Assembly (NCBI RefSeq): GCF_003614975.1
Contig: NZ_QZWI01000018.1
Location: forward strand, 36,100-100,099
DNA: 64,000 nucleotides
Reading direction: 5' to 3'
DNA from: Rahnella bruchi
GTDB lineage: Bacteria; Pseudomonadota; Gammaproteobacteria; Enterobacterales; Enterobacteriaceae
The notes under the pieces were generated by a model that worked only from the letters and a program-made list of their open reading frames with translations, searched no databases and was not told the origin of the DNA. The translations under genes and the position numbers were made by a program. Shown here in pieces: positions 34,364 to 45,840 of the stretch (the stretch's first letter is position 1; each line of letters opens with the position of its first letter).

Positions 34364-35641
34364 TCAGGCGTGATGGCGGTATTTTTCAATCGACGCCTGA
34401 TGCATTTCGATGGAGAACCCCGGAGCCTGCGGTGGCATATACGCCGCGCCACGGATGTCACACGGATGCACAAAATGCTCGTGAAGATGGTCAACGTATT
34501 CGATGACGCGGCCTTCGTGCGTTCCGGCGATGCACAGATAATCAATCATCGACAGATGCTGAACGTACTCGCATAACCCGACGCCGCCTGCATGCGGACA
34601 CACCGGCAGATTGTATTTGGCGGCCATCAGCATCACGGCCAGCACTTCATTCACGCCGCCCATGCGGCAGGCATCAATCTGCACCACGTCAATGGCTTCG
34701 CGCATGATGAACTGCTTGAACATGATGCGGTTCTGGCACATTTCACCGGTGGCGACTTTAACCGGCGCAACGGCCTGGCGGATTTTGCGGTGGCCTTCGA
34801 TATCGTCCGGGCTGGTCGGTTCTTCGATAAACCACGGTTTGGCAAAGGCGAGGGCATTCACCCACGGAATGGCGTCGTTGGTTTCCCACACCTGATTGGC
34901 GTCGATCATCAGTTTGCGATCCGGCCCGATGACTTCGCGGGCAATGCGTACGCGGCGGATGTCATCTTCCAGGTCACGCCCGACTTTCAGTTTCAGATAA
35001 TCAAAACCGGCATCGACCGCTTCCTGACACAAACGGCGCAGTTTATCGTCGGGATAACCCAGCCAGCCTGCGGACGTCGTGTAACACGGATACCCTTCTG
35101 CCAGCAGTTTCTCTGTGCGTTGCGCCTTGTTGTCAGAACGCTGCTGCAATAGTGTCAGCGCTTCCTGCGGCGTGATGCAGTCGGTGATGTAACGAAAATC
35201 GATGCAGCGCACCAGTTCTTCCGGCGACATATCCGCCACCAGTTTCCACAGCGGTTTACCGGCGGCTTTGCTCCATAAATCCCACACGGCATTGACTACC
35301 GCACCGGTCGCCAGATGGATCGCGCCCTTGTCCGGGCCAATCCAGCGCAGCTGACTGTCACTGGTGAAATCGCGCCAGAATTTGCCCATATCGGCGGTGA
35401 TACCCGCCAGTTCACGTCCGACAATCAGATGTTCCAGCGCTTTAATGGCTGCACAGCAGATTTCATTGCCGCGCCCGATAGTGAACGTCAGGCCGTGACC
35501 TTTAAGCGTCGGATTGTCAGTTTCGAGGATCACATACGCGGCGGAATAGTCCGGATCCGGGTTCATGGCATCCGAGCCGTCCAGCGCCAGCGAGGTGGGG
35601 AAGCGCACATCTTCAACACGTAAAGCGGTAATCGTTGTCAT
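34364..35641 (-). CDS. L-fuconate dehydratase (enolase superfamily)
   Basis: A 425-residue enolase-superfamily dehydratase. The pattern matches L-fuconate dehydratase: TITALRVEDVRFPTSLALDGSDAMN (shortened), KxK catalytic lysine in YLKLKVGRD, metal ligands Asp in LMIDANQVW, Glu in FIEEPTSPDD and Glu in VATGEMCQN, then the catalytic His in CPHAGGVGL. It converts L-fuconate to 2-keto-3-deoxy-L-fuconate. It is third in the operon, 26 bases after the hydrolase gene. Confidence 0.93.
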   Translation of the reverse strand: MTTITALRVEDVRFPTSLALDGSDAMNPDPDYSAAYVILETDNPTLKGHGLTFTIGRGNEICCAAIKALEHLIVGRELAGITADMGKFWRDFTSDSQLRWIGPDKGAIHLATGAVVNAVWDLWSKAAGKPLWKLVADMSPEELVRCIDFRYITDCITPQEALTLLQQRSDNKAQRTEKLLAEGYPCYTTSAGWLGYPDDKLRRLCQEAVDAGFDYLKLKVGRDLEDDIRRVRIAREVIGPDRKLMIDANQVWETNDAIPWVNALAFAKPWFIEEPTSPDDIEGHRKIRQAVAPVKVATGEMCQNRIMFKQFIMREAIDVVQIDACRMGGVNEVLAVMLMAAKYNLPVCPHAGGVGLCEYVQHLSMIDYLCIAGTHEGRVIEYVDHLHEHFVHPCDIRGAAYMPPQAPGFSIEMHQASIEKYRHHA

Positions 35642-35667
35642 CGCAAAAATCCTTTAGCTATAAGACG

Positions 35668-36510
35668 TTATGCCTGCACCGTCTTCTGACGTTGCTCACC
35701 CAAACCTTCAATCCCGAGACGCATTACCTGTCCGGCCTTCAGATACACTGGCGGTTTTTGCCCCAGCCCGACGCCCGGCGGGGTGCCGGTGGAAATAATG
35801 TCGCCCGGTTGCAGGCTCATGAAACGGCTGAGATAACTGATAATTTCGGGGATCTGGAAAATCATGGTGCGCGTATTGCCGTTCTGATATCGCTTGCCGT
35901 CCACTTCCAGCCACAGATTCAGCTGATGCGGATCGTGAATTTCATCCGCCGTCACCAGCCACGGGCCGGTCGGGCCAAAGGTGTCGCAGCCTTTGCCTTT
36001 GTCCCAGGTGCCGCCGCGTTCGATCTGGAATTCGCGCTCGGACACATCGTTAATCACGCAGTAACCGGCGACGTGCGACAGGGCATCCGCTTCGCTGATG
36101 TAACGCCCGCCGGTGCCGATCACCACGCCGAGTTCCACTTCCCAGTCGGTTTTGACTGAATCGCGCGGGATTTCCACGTCGTCATTCGGCCCGACAATCG
36201 CACTGGTCCATTTGCTGAAAATCACCGGTTCTTTGGGGATTTCCGCGCCAGTTTCCGCAGCGTGATCGGCGTAATTCAGACCGATACAGATGAATTTGCC
36301 GACTTTGCCGACACAGGCACCGAGTCGCGGTTCACCGCTGACCAGCGGCAGGCTTTGCGGATCGAGCTGGCGCAATTTATCCAGCGTTTCCGGCTGTAAA
36401 AATTCGCCGCTGATGTCAGCGACATGCGCACTGAGGTCGCGCAATTTGCCGGTGCTGTCGAGCAGGCCGGGAAGCTCAGAGCCTGCATTGCCGTAACGGA
36501 GTAATTTCAT
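35668..36510 (-). CDS. 2,4-diketo-3-deoxy-L-fuconate hydrolase (FAH family)
   Basis: A 280-residue fumarylacetoacetate-hydrolase-fold protein: ICIGLNYADHAAETGAEIP, metal-binding Glu residues in DWEVELGVVIG and ISEREF-type region NDVSEREFQ, then GKGCDTFGPTGPW and ISTGTPPGVGLGQKPP. In this pathway it splits 2,4-diketo-3-deoxy-L-fuconate into pyruvate and L-lactate. The same fold also serves other diketo acids; the operon context decides. It follows the SDR gene by 52 bases. Confidence 0.88.
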   Translation of the reverse strand: MKLLRYGNAGSELPGLLDSTGKLRDLSAHVADISGEFLQPETLDKLRQLDPQSLPLVSGEPRLGACVGKVGKFICIGLNYADHAAETGAEIPKEPVIFSKWTSAIVGPNDDVEIPRDSVKTDWEVELGVVIGTGGRYISEADALSHVAGYCVINDVSEREFQIERGGTWDKGKGCDTFGPTGPWLVTADEIHDPHQLNLWLEVDGKRYQNGNTRTMIFQIPEIISYLSRFMSLQPGDIISTGTPPGVGLGQKPPVYLKAGQVMRLGIEGLGEQRQKTVQA

Positions 36511-36562
36511 GGTCAGTGTCCTTCTGTGAAAGTCAGAGGTTTAGAAGTCAGAATGTTAAAAT

Positions 36563-37303
36563 TCAGTTGCTCCAGCCACCGTCAATAATTTGCACGGTGC
36601 CGGTGGTGTAAGAGCTGGCGTCGGAGGCCAGATACAGCGCCAGTTGCGCGATTTCTTCGGTTTTGCCGATGCGCCCGATGGGCTGGCGGGAAACAAACGC
36701 CGCATACACTTCTTCTTCGCTGCGCCCTTCGGCCTGCGCCTGAGCGGCAATGCGCTGGCGCAGGGAAGGAGATTCCACCGTGCCCGGACAAATCGCGTTG
36801 CAGCGAATGCCGCGGGTCACGTAATCCGCCGCGACCGAGCGTGTCAGGCCGATAACGGAGGCCTTTGAGGCGCTGTAAGCAAAGCGGTTCGGTACGCCTT
36901 TGATGCTAGAGGCGACCGAAGACATATTGATAATCGAGCCACGGTTGTTACCGAGCATGGCGGGCAAAAAGGCGCGGATCATGTGGAACATCGCTGTCAC
37001 GTTGAGATCGAGCGCAAACTGCCATTCGCGTTCGGTACACGACAGGATGTCGCCACTGTGGACCACGCCCGCGCAGTTGAACAGCACATCGAGCGCACCG
37101 GTTTCTTGCGCCAGCACGGCAATCGCCTGCGGGTCGGTCACATCGAGCAGGCGCGGGGTGATCCCCGGAATATCGTGCAGTGCATCGATGTTGATATCGG
37201 TGGCAATCACTTCTGCTCCTTCGCGGGCAAACAGCGTTGCGGTGTTAAAACCGATGCCCTGTCCGGCTGCGGTGATCAGAACTTTTTTCCCTGCCAGATT
37301 CAT
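36563..37303 (-). CDS. 2-keto-3-deoxy-L-fuconate dehydrogenase (SDR)
   Basis: A 246-residue short-chain dehydrogenase: TAAGQGIGFNTA cofactor loop, NCAGVVHSGDIL, catalytic Ser in NMSSVASSIKG and YSASKASV, ending GTVQIIDGGWSN. Close in pattern to dehydrogenases that oxidise 2-keto-3-deoxy-L-fuconate at C4 with NAD. First gene of the fucose operon; the promoter lies in the 200-bp divergent region with the FadR-type operator at 37338-37352. Confidence 0.88.
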   Translation of the reverse strand: MNLAGKKVLITAAGQGIGFNTATLFAREGAEVIATDINIDALHDIPGITPRLLDVTDPQAIAVLAQETGALDVLFNCAGVVHSGDILSCTEREWQFALDLNVTAMFHMIRAFLPAMLGNNRGSIINMSSVASSIKGVPNRFAYSASKASVIGLTRSVAADYVTRGIRCNAICPGTVESPSLRQRIAAQAQAEGRSEEEVYAAFVSRQPIGRIGKTEEIAQLALYLASDASSYTTGTVQIIDGGWSN

Positions 37304-37337
37304 AACAATTCCCCATAAATAATCATTTTAAAGGCCT

Positions 37338-37352
37338 AATGGTCAGGCCATT
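37338..37352. promoter_or_regulatory. FadR-type GntR operator
   Basis: AATGGTCAGGCCATT, a palindrome containing TGGTCAGGCCA, which fits the TGGTnnnnCCA operator class of FadR-group GntR regulators. It sits 35 bases upstream of the fucose operon start, facing the divergent regulator gene. Confidence 0.7.
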
Positions 37353-37526
37353 GGAGGTGAAAAAAACGCGTGATAAGCAGTGCTTTTTGCTAAGATGTTC
37401 GGCAAGCTTCTACTTAAAACGCTATTTCGTTTAACCAAGTTTTTACATGCATAAAACAAATCAGCAAGATTTTTGTCCGGAAAATGCTAGCTGAATCACT
37501 TAATGAGAATTGACCTCAGGTGTCCG

Positions 37527-38288
37527 ATGCCGATAAAAAAATTAGAAAATCCCAGGATTTACAGGCAGATAGCTGACCAGCTAAAAACGTTAATTGATAA
37601 CAAAGAATTTCCGCCCGGCAGCCGTCTTCCCGCCGAGCGTGAACTGGCCAGTCAGTTGCAGGTCAGCCGGGCGTCAGTGCGGGAGGCGCTGATTGCGCTG
37701 GAAGTGATCGGATTGGTGGATGTACGGGTCGGTAACGGCGTGATTGTGCGTCAGCAACCGTCGAAGCCTGCCGCGCCTTCGCAGGAACCGGTGATGTCGC
37801 TGGCCGGGCGCAATCAATGGGCGGACGTGGATGATGAGCTGAATATCGAGCTGGATTTCACCGCAGAATTGCCACCATTTTCACTGTTACAAACCCGACG
37901 TCTGATAGAGCCTGAAACCGCTGCGATGGCGGCAAGAAATGCGACAGACGAAGAACTTGCGGCGATCAGAGCAGCCTATGAGCAGAACTGTCGCGATAAC
38001 CGCAATGGTTCCGCGACGCATCCCGGTGACCGGTTATTTCATATCCGTATCGCTCAGGCCAGCGGAAATCCGGCGTATGCGTTTATCATCGCGCACCTGC
38101 TCGGTCACCGTTACGGCACCATGTTCCGCAGTCTGCAACTCCACTACACCCCGCAGGATATGCCGCACCGCTCCGAGATTGAGCATCTGGAGATCCTTAC
38201 AGCGTTGGAAGCAAGGGACAGTCGCGCAGCGAAGAAAGCGATGAAAGATCATCTTGATGCCGTTATTAAGATTTTTGGGCAGGGGTAA
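37527..38288 (+). CDS. FadR/UxuR-type GntR regulator of the fucose operon
   Basis: A 253-residue GntR-family repressor, FadR subfamily. N-terminal winged helix: IYRQIADQLKTLIDNKEFPPGSRLPAERELA (part) and VSRASVREALIALEVIGLV; the C-terminal helical FCD domain has the metal-binding pattern RRLIEPETAA, DRLFHIRIAQASGN, and HRSEIEHLEIL with later His (KDHLDAV). The ATG at 37527 follows AGGTG; an in-frame ATG at 37503 adds 8 residues. It is divergent from the fucose operon and probably releases its operator on binding a fuconate-type acid. Confidence 0.9.
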   Translation: MPIKKLENPRIYRQIADQLKTLIDNKEFPPGSRLPAERELASQLQVSRASVREALIALEVIGLVDVRVGNGVIVRQQPSKPAAPSQEPVMSLAGRNQWADVDDELNIELDFTAELPPFSLLQTRRLIEPETAAMAARNATDEELAAIRAAYEQNCRDNRNGSATHPGDRLFHIRIAQASGNPAYAFIIAHLLGHRYGTMFRSLQLHYTPQDMPHRSEIEHLEILTALEARDSRAAKKAMKDHLDAVIKIFGQG

Positions 38289-38429
38289 TAAAGACCACTG
38301 CATCTGACCACTTATTTTTTAATGCGATTTCATACCGGCGGCTGTCAGCATCGTTTCTATCAGCGCAGGCACTTTTTTTGCAGGCTGCGTATCAGGAACA
38401 GGGTTCCCCGAGAAGGGATCTCGGCGTGT

Positions 38430-38660
38430 ATTTCGTGCGGATTCTCCCAGTCGCCTTCAATGGCTGCACATTTGGACGGCTGATATTCCGGAGTATTCAG
38501 GCCGTGAGCGACGCCAACCATGGCCTAAATCGGAGCGATGATCAACGCCATCCACAATGCCATGAAAACAGTTTCCAAACCGCAGCCGTGTCGATGCCGC
38601 GAAGCAGATGCCAGGCAGCGAATGCAACGACAATGAATTCACGGGCGAGGATGGCCTCGC
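38430..38660 (-). pseudogene. Remnant of a cytochrome bd oxidase subunit I gene
   Basis: About 200 bases align with the cydA-type gene at roughly 48965-49190 on the same strand: the segments covering HWE, GDAHGLNTLKYQP, MALIVSPIQAF and the following region are recognisable, with many substitutions and frame-breaking indels. Neither end of the gene is present. Its right edge abuts the tnpB remnant near 38660, which suggests a deletion or transposition event joined them. Confidence 0.75.
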
Positions 38661-38667
38661 AGAATAA

Positions 38668-39033
38668 TTGATGCGAAAATCAGCAAATATGATGAAGCAC
38701 CACTGTCTCGCTCGTGCTATTGGTGACGCAGCCTGGCAGGGTTTCATTATGAAAGTGGAATATAAAGCCGCAGCCGAAGGTGTTCATCTGGTCAAGCTAA
38801 ATCAATGGTTTGCCAGTTCGAAAACCTGTCATTGTTGCGGTCACAAAATGGCTGTTATGCCGCTACATAAACGCATATGGCAATGCCCTACCTGTAATAC
38901 TGAACATGACCGAGACATAAACGCGGCGATGAACATACAGAATAAAGGCATAACAGAACTTATGGCGGCGGGACTCGTCGTTACTGCCCATCGAGGCCAG
39001 TGTAAGTCCGTCATAAAGGCGGTTGCAGCCTAA
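38668..39033 (+). pseudogene. IS200/IS605-family TnpB, C-terminal remnant
   Basis: The 3' end of a tnpB (OrfB) gene. From about 38683 the frame gives MMKHHCLARAIGDAAWQGF, KVEYKAAAEG, FASSKTCHCCG, then RIWQCPTCNTEHDRDINAAMNI: the zinc ribbon with two CxxC pairs and the last RuvC aspartate in DRDINAA. The first two thirds, including the other catalytic acids, are missing, so the protein cannot act as a nuclease. TnpB are RNA-guided nucleases of these insertion sequences. The element's right-end hairpin remains (39045-39064). Confidence 0.88.
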
Positions 39034-39070
39034 GAAGTGGGAAGCCTCGCCGTTTACGGCGGGGAGCAGT
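38668..39070 (+). mobile_element. Truncated IS200/IS605-family element (right end)
   Basis: It consists of the tnpB remnant plus the right end, whose hairpin CCTCGCCG-TTTA-CGGCGGGG (39045-39064, one G-T pair) is typical of the single-stranded transposition ends of this family. The left end, tnpA and most of tnpB are gone. The right boundary is about 39070, at the stop codon of the antiterminator gene. Confidence 0.75.
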
Positions 39071-39906
39071 CACGCCCCGCCATCCTCCAGCCTGCTGATG
39101 TGCAGGCTGAGCCAGGTCAGTTCATCTTTAGGTAAGATGATGGCGTATTTTTCCTGCACATAATCGCGTATAGACAGGGAGACCGCCATCGCGGCAGGGC
39201 GATGGCGAAGCAGCTCCTGATAAAAATCCTCTGTTTCACTGGCTGCGATTTTGCCGCTGAGGATCCGTTCTGCAAAATACCGCACATGGGTGATGAAACG
39301 GTTGTAGTTCACTGAGTCAATATCGAGGGTTTTGTTCAGTTTATAACGGACGATTTCGGCGATTCGGTTTACCAGTTCTACCTGCTGATGGGCTGTGGTG
39401 GTGTCGTTGTCACCTGACGCATTAATCAGATGAAAAGCAATATTCACCGCTTCGTCGGCAGGCAGGGAGATATCGAAACGCGCACTGACCAGTGCGCTGG
39501 CCTGGCGGGCGATTTCGTATTCTTTCTGATAATAGCGTTTTATCTCCCAGCTCAGTTTATTCACAAAGCTCTGTTCCTTTCGGCAGCGTTCAACCGCAAA
39601 AAACAGATGCTCCGTGAGCGTGAAAAACAGCGCGGAATGGAGTTTTTTGACATAACGTTGTTGCGCCAGCTGAATAATGTCATGGGTGACATCAAAAAAG
39701 GCCACAGGAATGGTGGCCGTCAGTGACAGAAAATGGCGCGATTTCAAATCCTGTATCGGGATAAAAACCTTCTCGACGAGCGCAATATCAATCTGAATGC
39801 CGGGCTTTGCGTTGAACCCCAGCCCTTTGCCAAACAGCACCATTTCCTCCTGCTCATTTTCAACCAGAAGCATGCTGTTATTGAGCGATTTCTTCACTGT
39901 AATCAC
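39070..39906 (-). CDS. BglG/LicT-family transcriptional antiterminator
   Basis: A 278-residue antiterminator: RNA-binding CAT domain (residues 1-58: SLNNSMLLVENEQEEMVLFGKGLGF, in part, a classic start), PRD1 (about 70-170, with LTEHLFFAVER) and PRD2 (about 175-275, with THVRYFAERIL and LHISRLE). Phosphorylation of the PRD histidines by the PTS controls dimerisation. The GTG at 39906 is preferred for its AGGAAGAG site and because the CAT domain then begins at once. Last gene of the bgl-type operon, it should act on the RAT/terminator leader at 43255-43337. An IS remnant sits right at its 3' end. Confidence 0.9.
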   Translation of the reverse strand: MITVKKSLNNSMLLVENEQEEMVLFGKGLGFNAKPGIQIDIALVEKVFIPIQDLKSRHFLSLTATIPVAFFDVTHDIIQLAQQRYVKKLHSALFFTLTEHLFFAVERCRKEQSFVNKLSWEIKRYYQKEYEIARQASALVSARFDISLPADEAVNIAFHLINASGDNDTTTAHQQVELVNRIAEIVRYKLNKTLDIDSVNYNRFITHVRYFAERILSGKIAASETEDFYQELLRHRPAAMAVSLSIRDYVQEKYAIILPKDELTWLSLHISRLEDGGA

Positions 39907-39934
39907 GGTCTCTTCCTGCGGCTGATTGTCACGA

Positions 39935-43230
<3,296 letters not shown>

Positions 43231-43254
43231 AGCCACCATTCCCGGAGCCGAAAC

Positions 43255-43313
43255 AAAAAAAAAGACCTGAAGCCCCATCACCTTACAAAGAAGAGGATGG
43301 GGCTTCAGGTCTT
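43255..43313 (-). terminator. Leader terminator of the bgl-type operon
   Basis: An 18-bp perfect stem (43262-43279 with 43296-43313) followed on the minus strand by a run of T residues (complement of 43255-43263). It lies just upstream of the EIIBCA start and overlaps the RAT, so it is a conditional terminator opened by the operon's antiterminator. Confidence 0.92.
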
Positions 43314-43337
43314 GCCTACGCTGGGTAGTAACACGCC
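43308..43337 (-). promoter_or_regulatory. RAT (ribonucleic antiterminator) site
   Basis: Read on the minus strand the 30 bases begin GGCGTGTTACT and end TAGGCAAGACC, closely matching the BglG/LicT RAT consensus (GGATTGTTACT ... GCAGGCAAAACC). Its last bases form part of the 5' arm of the terminator stem, so the two structures exclude each other. Confidence 0.88.
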
Positions 43338-43356
43338 TGTAAACCATTTCTGATTA

Positions 43357-43380
43357 ATTACGTCCGGAAGTCAACGTAAT
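43357..43380. repeat. Inverted repeat upstream of the bgl leader
   Basis: ATTACGT and ACGTAAT separated by 10 bases, in the promoter region of the bgl-type operon. Could be an operator; no known factor assigned. Confidence 0.35.
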
Positions 43381-43578
43381 CATCTGAAAGACAACTGTAA
43401 GTGTGAACTGGTTGGCAAAATTGTGGACCGACGTCCATCGAGTTGACCTTAAAGGCCTGTTCGGGTGGTAACCCAAGGTTTAAAGGCTGTCATTTGCAGC
43501 GGCTCACTACAAAACCAAAAACTCCCTCCCTTCGAATCTTCAACGCTTCATCAACTGTCAGGCAGATGCCGCTTGAGT

Positions 43579-43594
43579 TTGAGCGGTTGCTCAA
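43579..43594. promoter_or_regulatory. TetR operator 1 upstream of efflux pump gene
   Basis: TTGAGCGGTTGCTCAA: near-perfect palindrome (TTGAGC / GCTCAA). The first of three related sites; see 43609 and 45155. Its centre is 30 bases from the second site, about three helix turns. Confidence 0.75.
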
Positions 43595-43608
43595 GTATCT
43601 TGCTGGCC

Positions 43609-43624
43609 TTGAGCGCTTGCTCAA
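43609..43624. promoter_or_regulatory. TetR operator 2 upstream of efflux pump gene
   Basis: TTGAGCGCTTGCTCAA, same motif, 21 bases before the efflux pump start codon and probably overlapping the promoter. Confidence 0.75.
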
Positions 43625-43645
43625 AATCTATCTGAGGCACTTTTT

Positions 43646-45142
43646 ATGTTCGTCAATAACCGCTGGCTGATACTTGCGATTGTCACCAGTACACTCTTTT
43701 TAATCATCATTGATATGACCGTGTTGTACACCGCGTTACCGCGCCTGACGCAGGCGCTGGGTGCCACGGCATCGGAAAAATTATGGATAGTGAACGCCTA
43801 TCCGCTGGTGGTCGCCGGTCTGTTACCTGGCGCGGGAATGCTCAGTGACCGTATCGGGCACAAAAATCTCTTTATGAGCGGGCTGCCGGTGTTTGCGCTC
43901 GCTTCCCTGTGCGCGGCGTTTTCTGCCAGCGCCGAAATGCTGATCGCCTCCCGCGTGTTTCTGGCGATTGGCGCAGCGATGATGATGCCTGCGACGCTGG
44001 CGATTGTGCGCCATGTCTTCACCAACGAACGTGAACGTGCGCTGGCGATAGGCATCTGGTCGGCGGTGGCGTCCGGCGCGGCGGCGCTCGGGCCAGTCAT
44101 CGGCGGTGTGCTGCTGGAATATTTCTGGTGGGGATCGGTGTTTCTGGTCAACGTGCCGATCGTGCTGGCCGTATTCCCGTTTGCACAGGCGCTGATCCCG
44201 CGCGGTGAAGGCAATAAACACCGTCCTTGTGATTTTGCCGGTTCTGCGATGGTGATGGCGGGGCTGGTCGGGGTGATTTACGCACTGAAAGAGCTGAGCC
44301 AGATTAACTCGTCATGGCTGGTGATCTTGGGTTCTGCCGCTTTCGGTGTGCTGTTCCTCGGCTTATTCGTCAGAAGACAAAAGAAGGCTGTTCAGCCGAT
44401 GATCGACTTTTCACTGTTCCGCAACCGCGCCTTTGCCTGCGGCGTGGGCGTGGCGATCACCTCTATGATTGCGCTGATCGGTATCGAACTGGTGCTCAGC
44501 CAGCGGTTACAGCTGGTGCTCGGACTGACGCCGTTTATGGCGGCGATGTTTATTCTGCCGATCCCGGTGGCGTCTGCACTGGCCTCGCCGCTGGCGGGTA
44601 TGCTGATCCCGCGTGTCGGCGTGCGTAAAATGATGCTGGGCGGCTTCGCGATATCTGCCCTCGGCATCGTCATTCACGCGCTGGTCTATGATGGCAGCGT
44701 GGTGATGCAGTTAGTGAGCCTGTTTATTTTAGGTTTTGGACTTGGTGGCGCAGTAACAGCGGCTTCCACTTCGATCATGCTTAATGCCCCGGAAGATAAG
44801 GCCGGAATGGTCGCGGCGATAGAGGATGTATCGTGGGAAATGGGCGGCGTGCTCGGCGTGACGTTGCTGGGTGGCCTGATGACCGCCGTTTACAGCCGCA
44901 GCCTGACACTTCCGCACGGGCTGGTCAGCGGTGAAACCGCGTATGACAGTCTTGATGAAGCATTAACGCTTGCTGGTCATCTCAGCCCTGAACAGGCTTC
45001 GTTGCTGACAAATCTGGCGAGAACTGCGTTTGATCAGGCGTTTCTGGCGGTGCTGATTTCTGCGGCTGCGCTGGTGATTGCCAGTGTGGTGGTGCTGAAA
45101 ATCGTGCTGCGTAAGTCCGTGGGCACACGCCGGGCTTCCTGA
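43646..45142 (+). CDS. smvA: DHA2-type MFS efflux pump (SmvA/QacA-like)
   Basis: A 498-residue drug:H+ antiporter with about 14 transmembrane segments. Motifs: IIDMTVLYTALPRL (start of helix 1, D of motif D1), motif A LSDRIGHKNLF, RVFLAIGAAMMMPATLAIVR, and motif C-like GAAALGPVIGGVLLEYFWWGSVFLVNVP (in part). It resembles Salmonella SmvA, which exports cationic dyes, viologens and biguanides. The ATG is at 43646 after a GAGGCA. Two TetR-type operators lie just upstream and the regulator gene follows in the same direction. Confidence 0.85.
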   Translation: MFVNNRWLILAIVTSTLFLIIIDMTVLYTALPRLTQALGATASEKLWIVNAYPLVVAGLLPGAGMLSDRIGHKNLFMSGLPVFALASLCAAFSASAEMLIASRVFLAIGAAMMMPATLAIVRHVFTNERERALAIGIWSAVASGAAALGPVIGGVLLEYFWWGSVFLVNVPIVLAVFPFAQALIPRGEGNKHRPCDFAGSAMVMAGLVGVIYALKELSQINSSWLVILGSAAFGVLFLGLFVRRQKKAVQPMIDFSLFRNRAFACGVGVAITSMIALIGIELVLSQRLQLVLGLTPFMAAMFILPIPVASALASPLAGMLIPRVGVRKMMLGGFAISALGIVIHALVYDGSVVMQLVSLFILGFGLGGAVTAASTSIMLNAPEDKAGMVAAIEDVSWEMGGVLGVTLLGGLMTAVYSRSLTLPHGLVSGETAYDSLDEALTLAGHLSPEQASLLTNLARTAFDQAFLAVLISAAALVIASVVVLKIVLRKSVGTRRAS

Positions 45143-45154
45143 TAAAATGCCGGT

Positions 45155-45170
45155 CTGAGCACCTGCTCAA
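45155..45170. promoter_or_regulatory. TetR operator 3, upstream of the regulator gene
   Basis: CTGAGCACCTGCTCAA: same TGAGC-N4-GCTCA arms as the two sites upstream of the pump. It suggests autoregulation. Confidence 0.7.
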
Positions 45171-45200
45171 TGTCATTCCAGGGCCAGTACAGGATGAATT

Positions 45201-45779
45201 ATGAAAGAAAACCGGGAAGCGTTAAGGGCTAAGATCCTTGACGGAGCCATCAGTCTTTTTATCGAAAAAGGGATTGAGAAAGTCACGACGCGCGAACTGA
45301 CGGAGTACGTCGGGATTTCCCGCAGCCACATTTATCATTATTTTCCTGACTGGCAAACGTTGTGTATCGAGGCGCTGTCGGTAGTGATGATGGCGGAGCT
45401 GAAAGAGTTTTCCGCTGAAATTGCTCCGCTCGAACCCAAGGCAAAATTGCACACGCTGGTGTGCAATTATCTGCCCGATACGCAGGGTGATATCTGGCAG
45501 TTGTACGGATCGCTGTGGCAACTGGCGGCGCATAACGAGGCTTACGCCGAACTGGCGCGGCTGATGGTGCATAAGTGGCTGGCACTGCTGGCTGAGATCA
45601 TCCGCGCCGGGATCGACAGCGGCGTGTTCCGCCCGACCGATGCCGGACGCGTCACCCGCCAGTTATCCGCCATCATGAATGGCTATTCCGACCAGCTGAT
45701 CGTCATGCCTTCTGCCGAAGCCCGTCAGGAAGCGATGGATGATATTTTGGATTTTGTGACGTTGGTGCTGGAGAAATAA
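45201..45779 (+). CDS. TetR-family repressor of the efflux pump
   Basis: A 192-residue TetR-type protein: helix-turn-helix KILDGAISLFIEKGIEKVTTRELTEYVGISRSHIYHYFPDW (in part), then a helical ligand domain and dimerisation helices (WLALLAEIIRAGIDSGVF). It is the last gene of the smvA-tetR pair and probably binds the three TGAGC-N4-GCTCA palindromes, derepressing the pump when a cationic drug binds. Different from the usual divergent smvA/smvR layout, since both genes run in the same direction here. Confidence 0.88.
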   Translation: MKENREALRAKILDGAISLFIEKGIEKVTTRELTEYVGISRSHIYHYFPDWQTLCIEALSVVMMAELKEFSAEIAPLEPKAKLHTLVCNYLPDTQGDIWQLYGSLWQLAAHNEAYAELARLMVHKWLALLAEIIRAGIDSGVFRPTDAGRVTRQLSAIMNGYSDQLIVMPSAEARQEAMDDILDFVTLVLEK

Positions 45780-45840
45780 TCCCATTCTCAGGCGGCTTTT
45801 TCCACCGAAGTGGCCCTGAACATCGGCTGCGGGCAGTCAC

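Noticed and set aside
36870..37322. 140-codon plus-strand frame opposite the 2-keto-3-deoxy-fuconate dehydrogenase
   Set aside because: Antisense to a clear SDR gene with cofactor and catalytic motifs; no own evidence.
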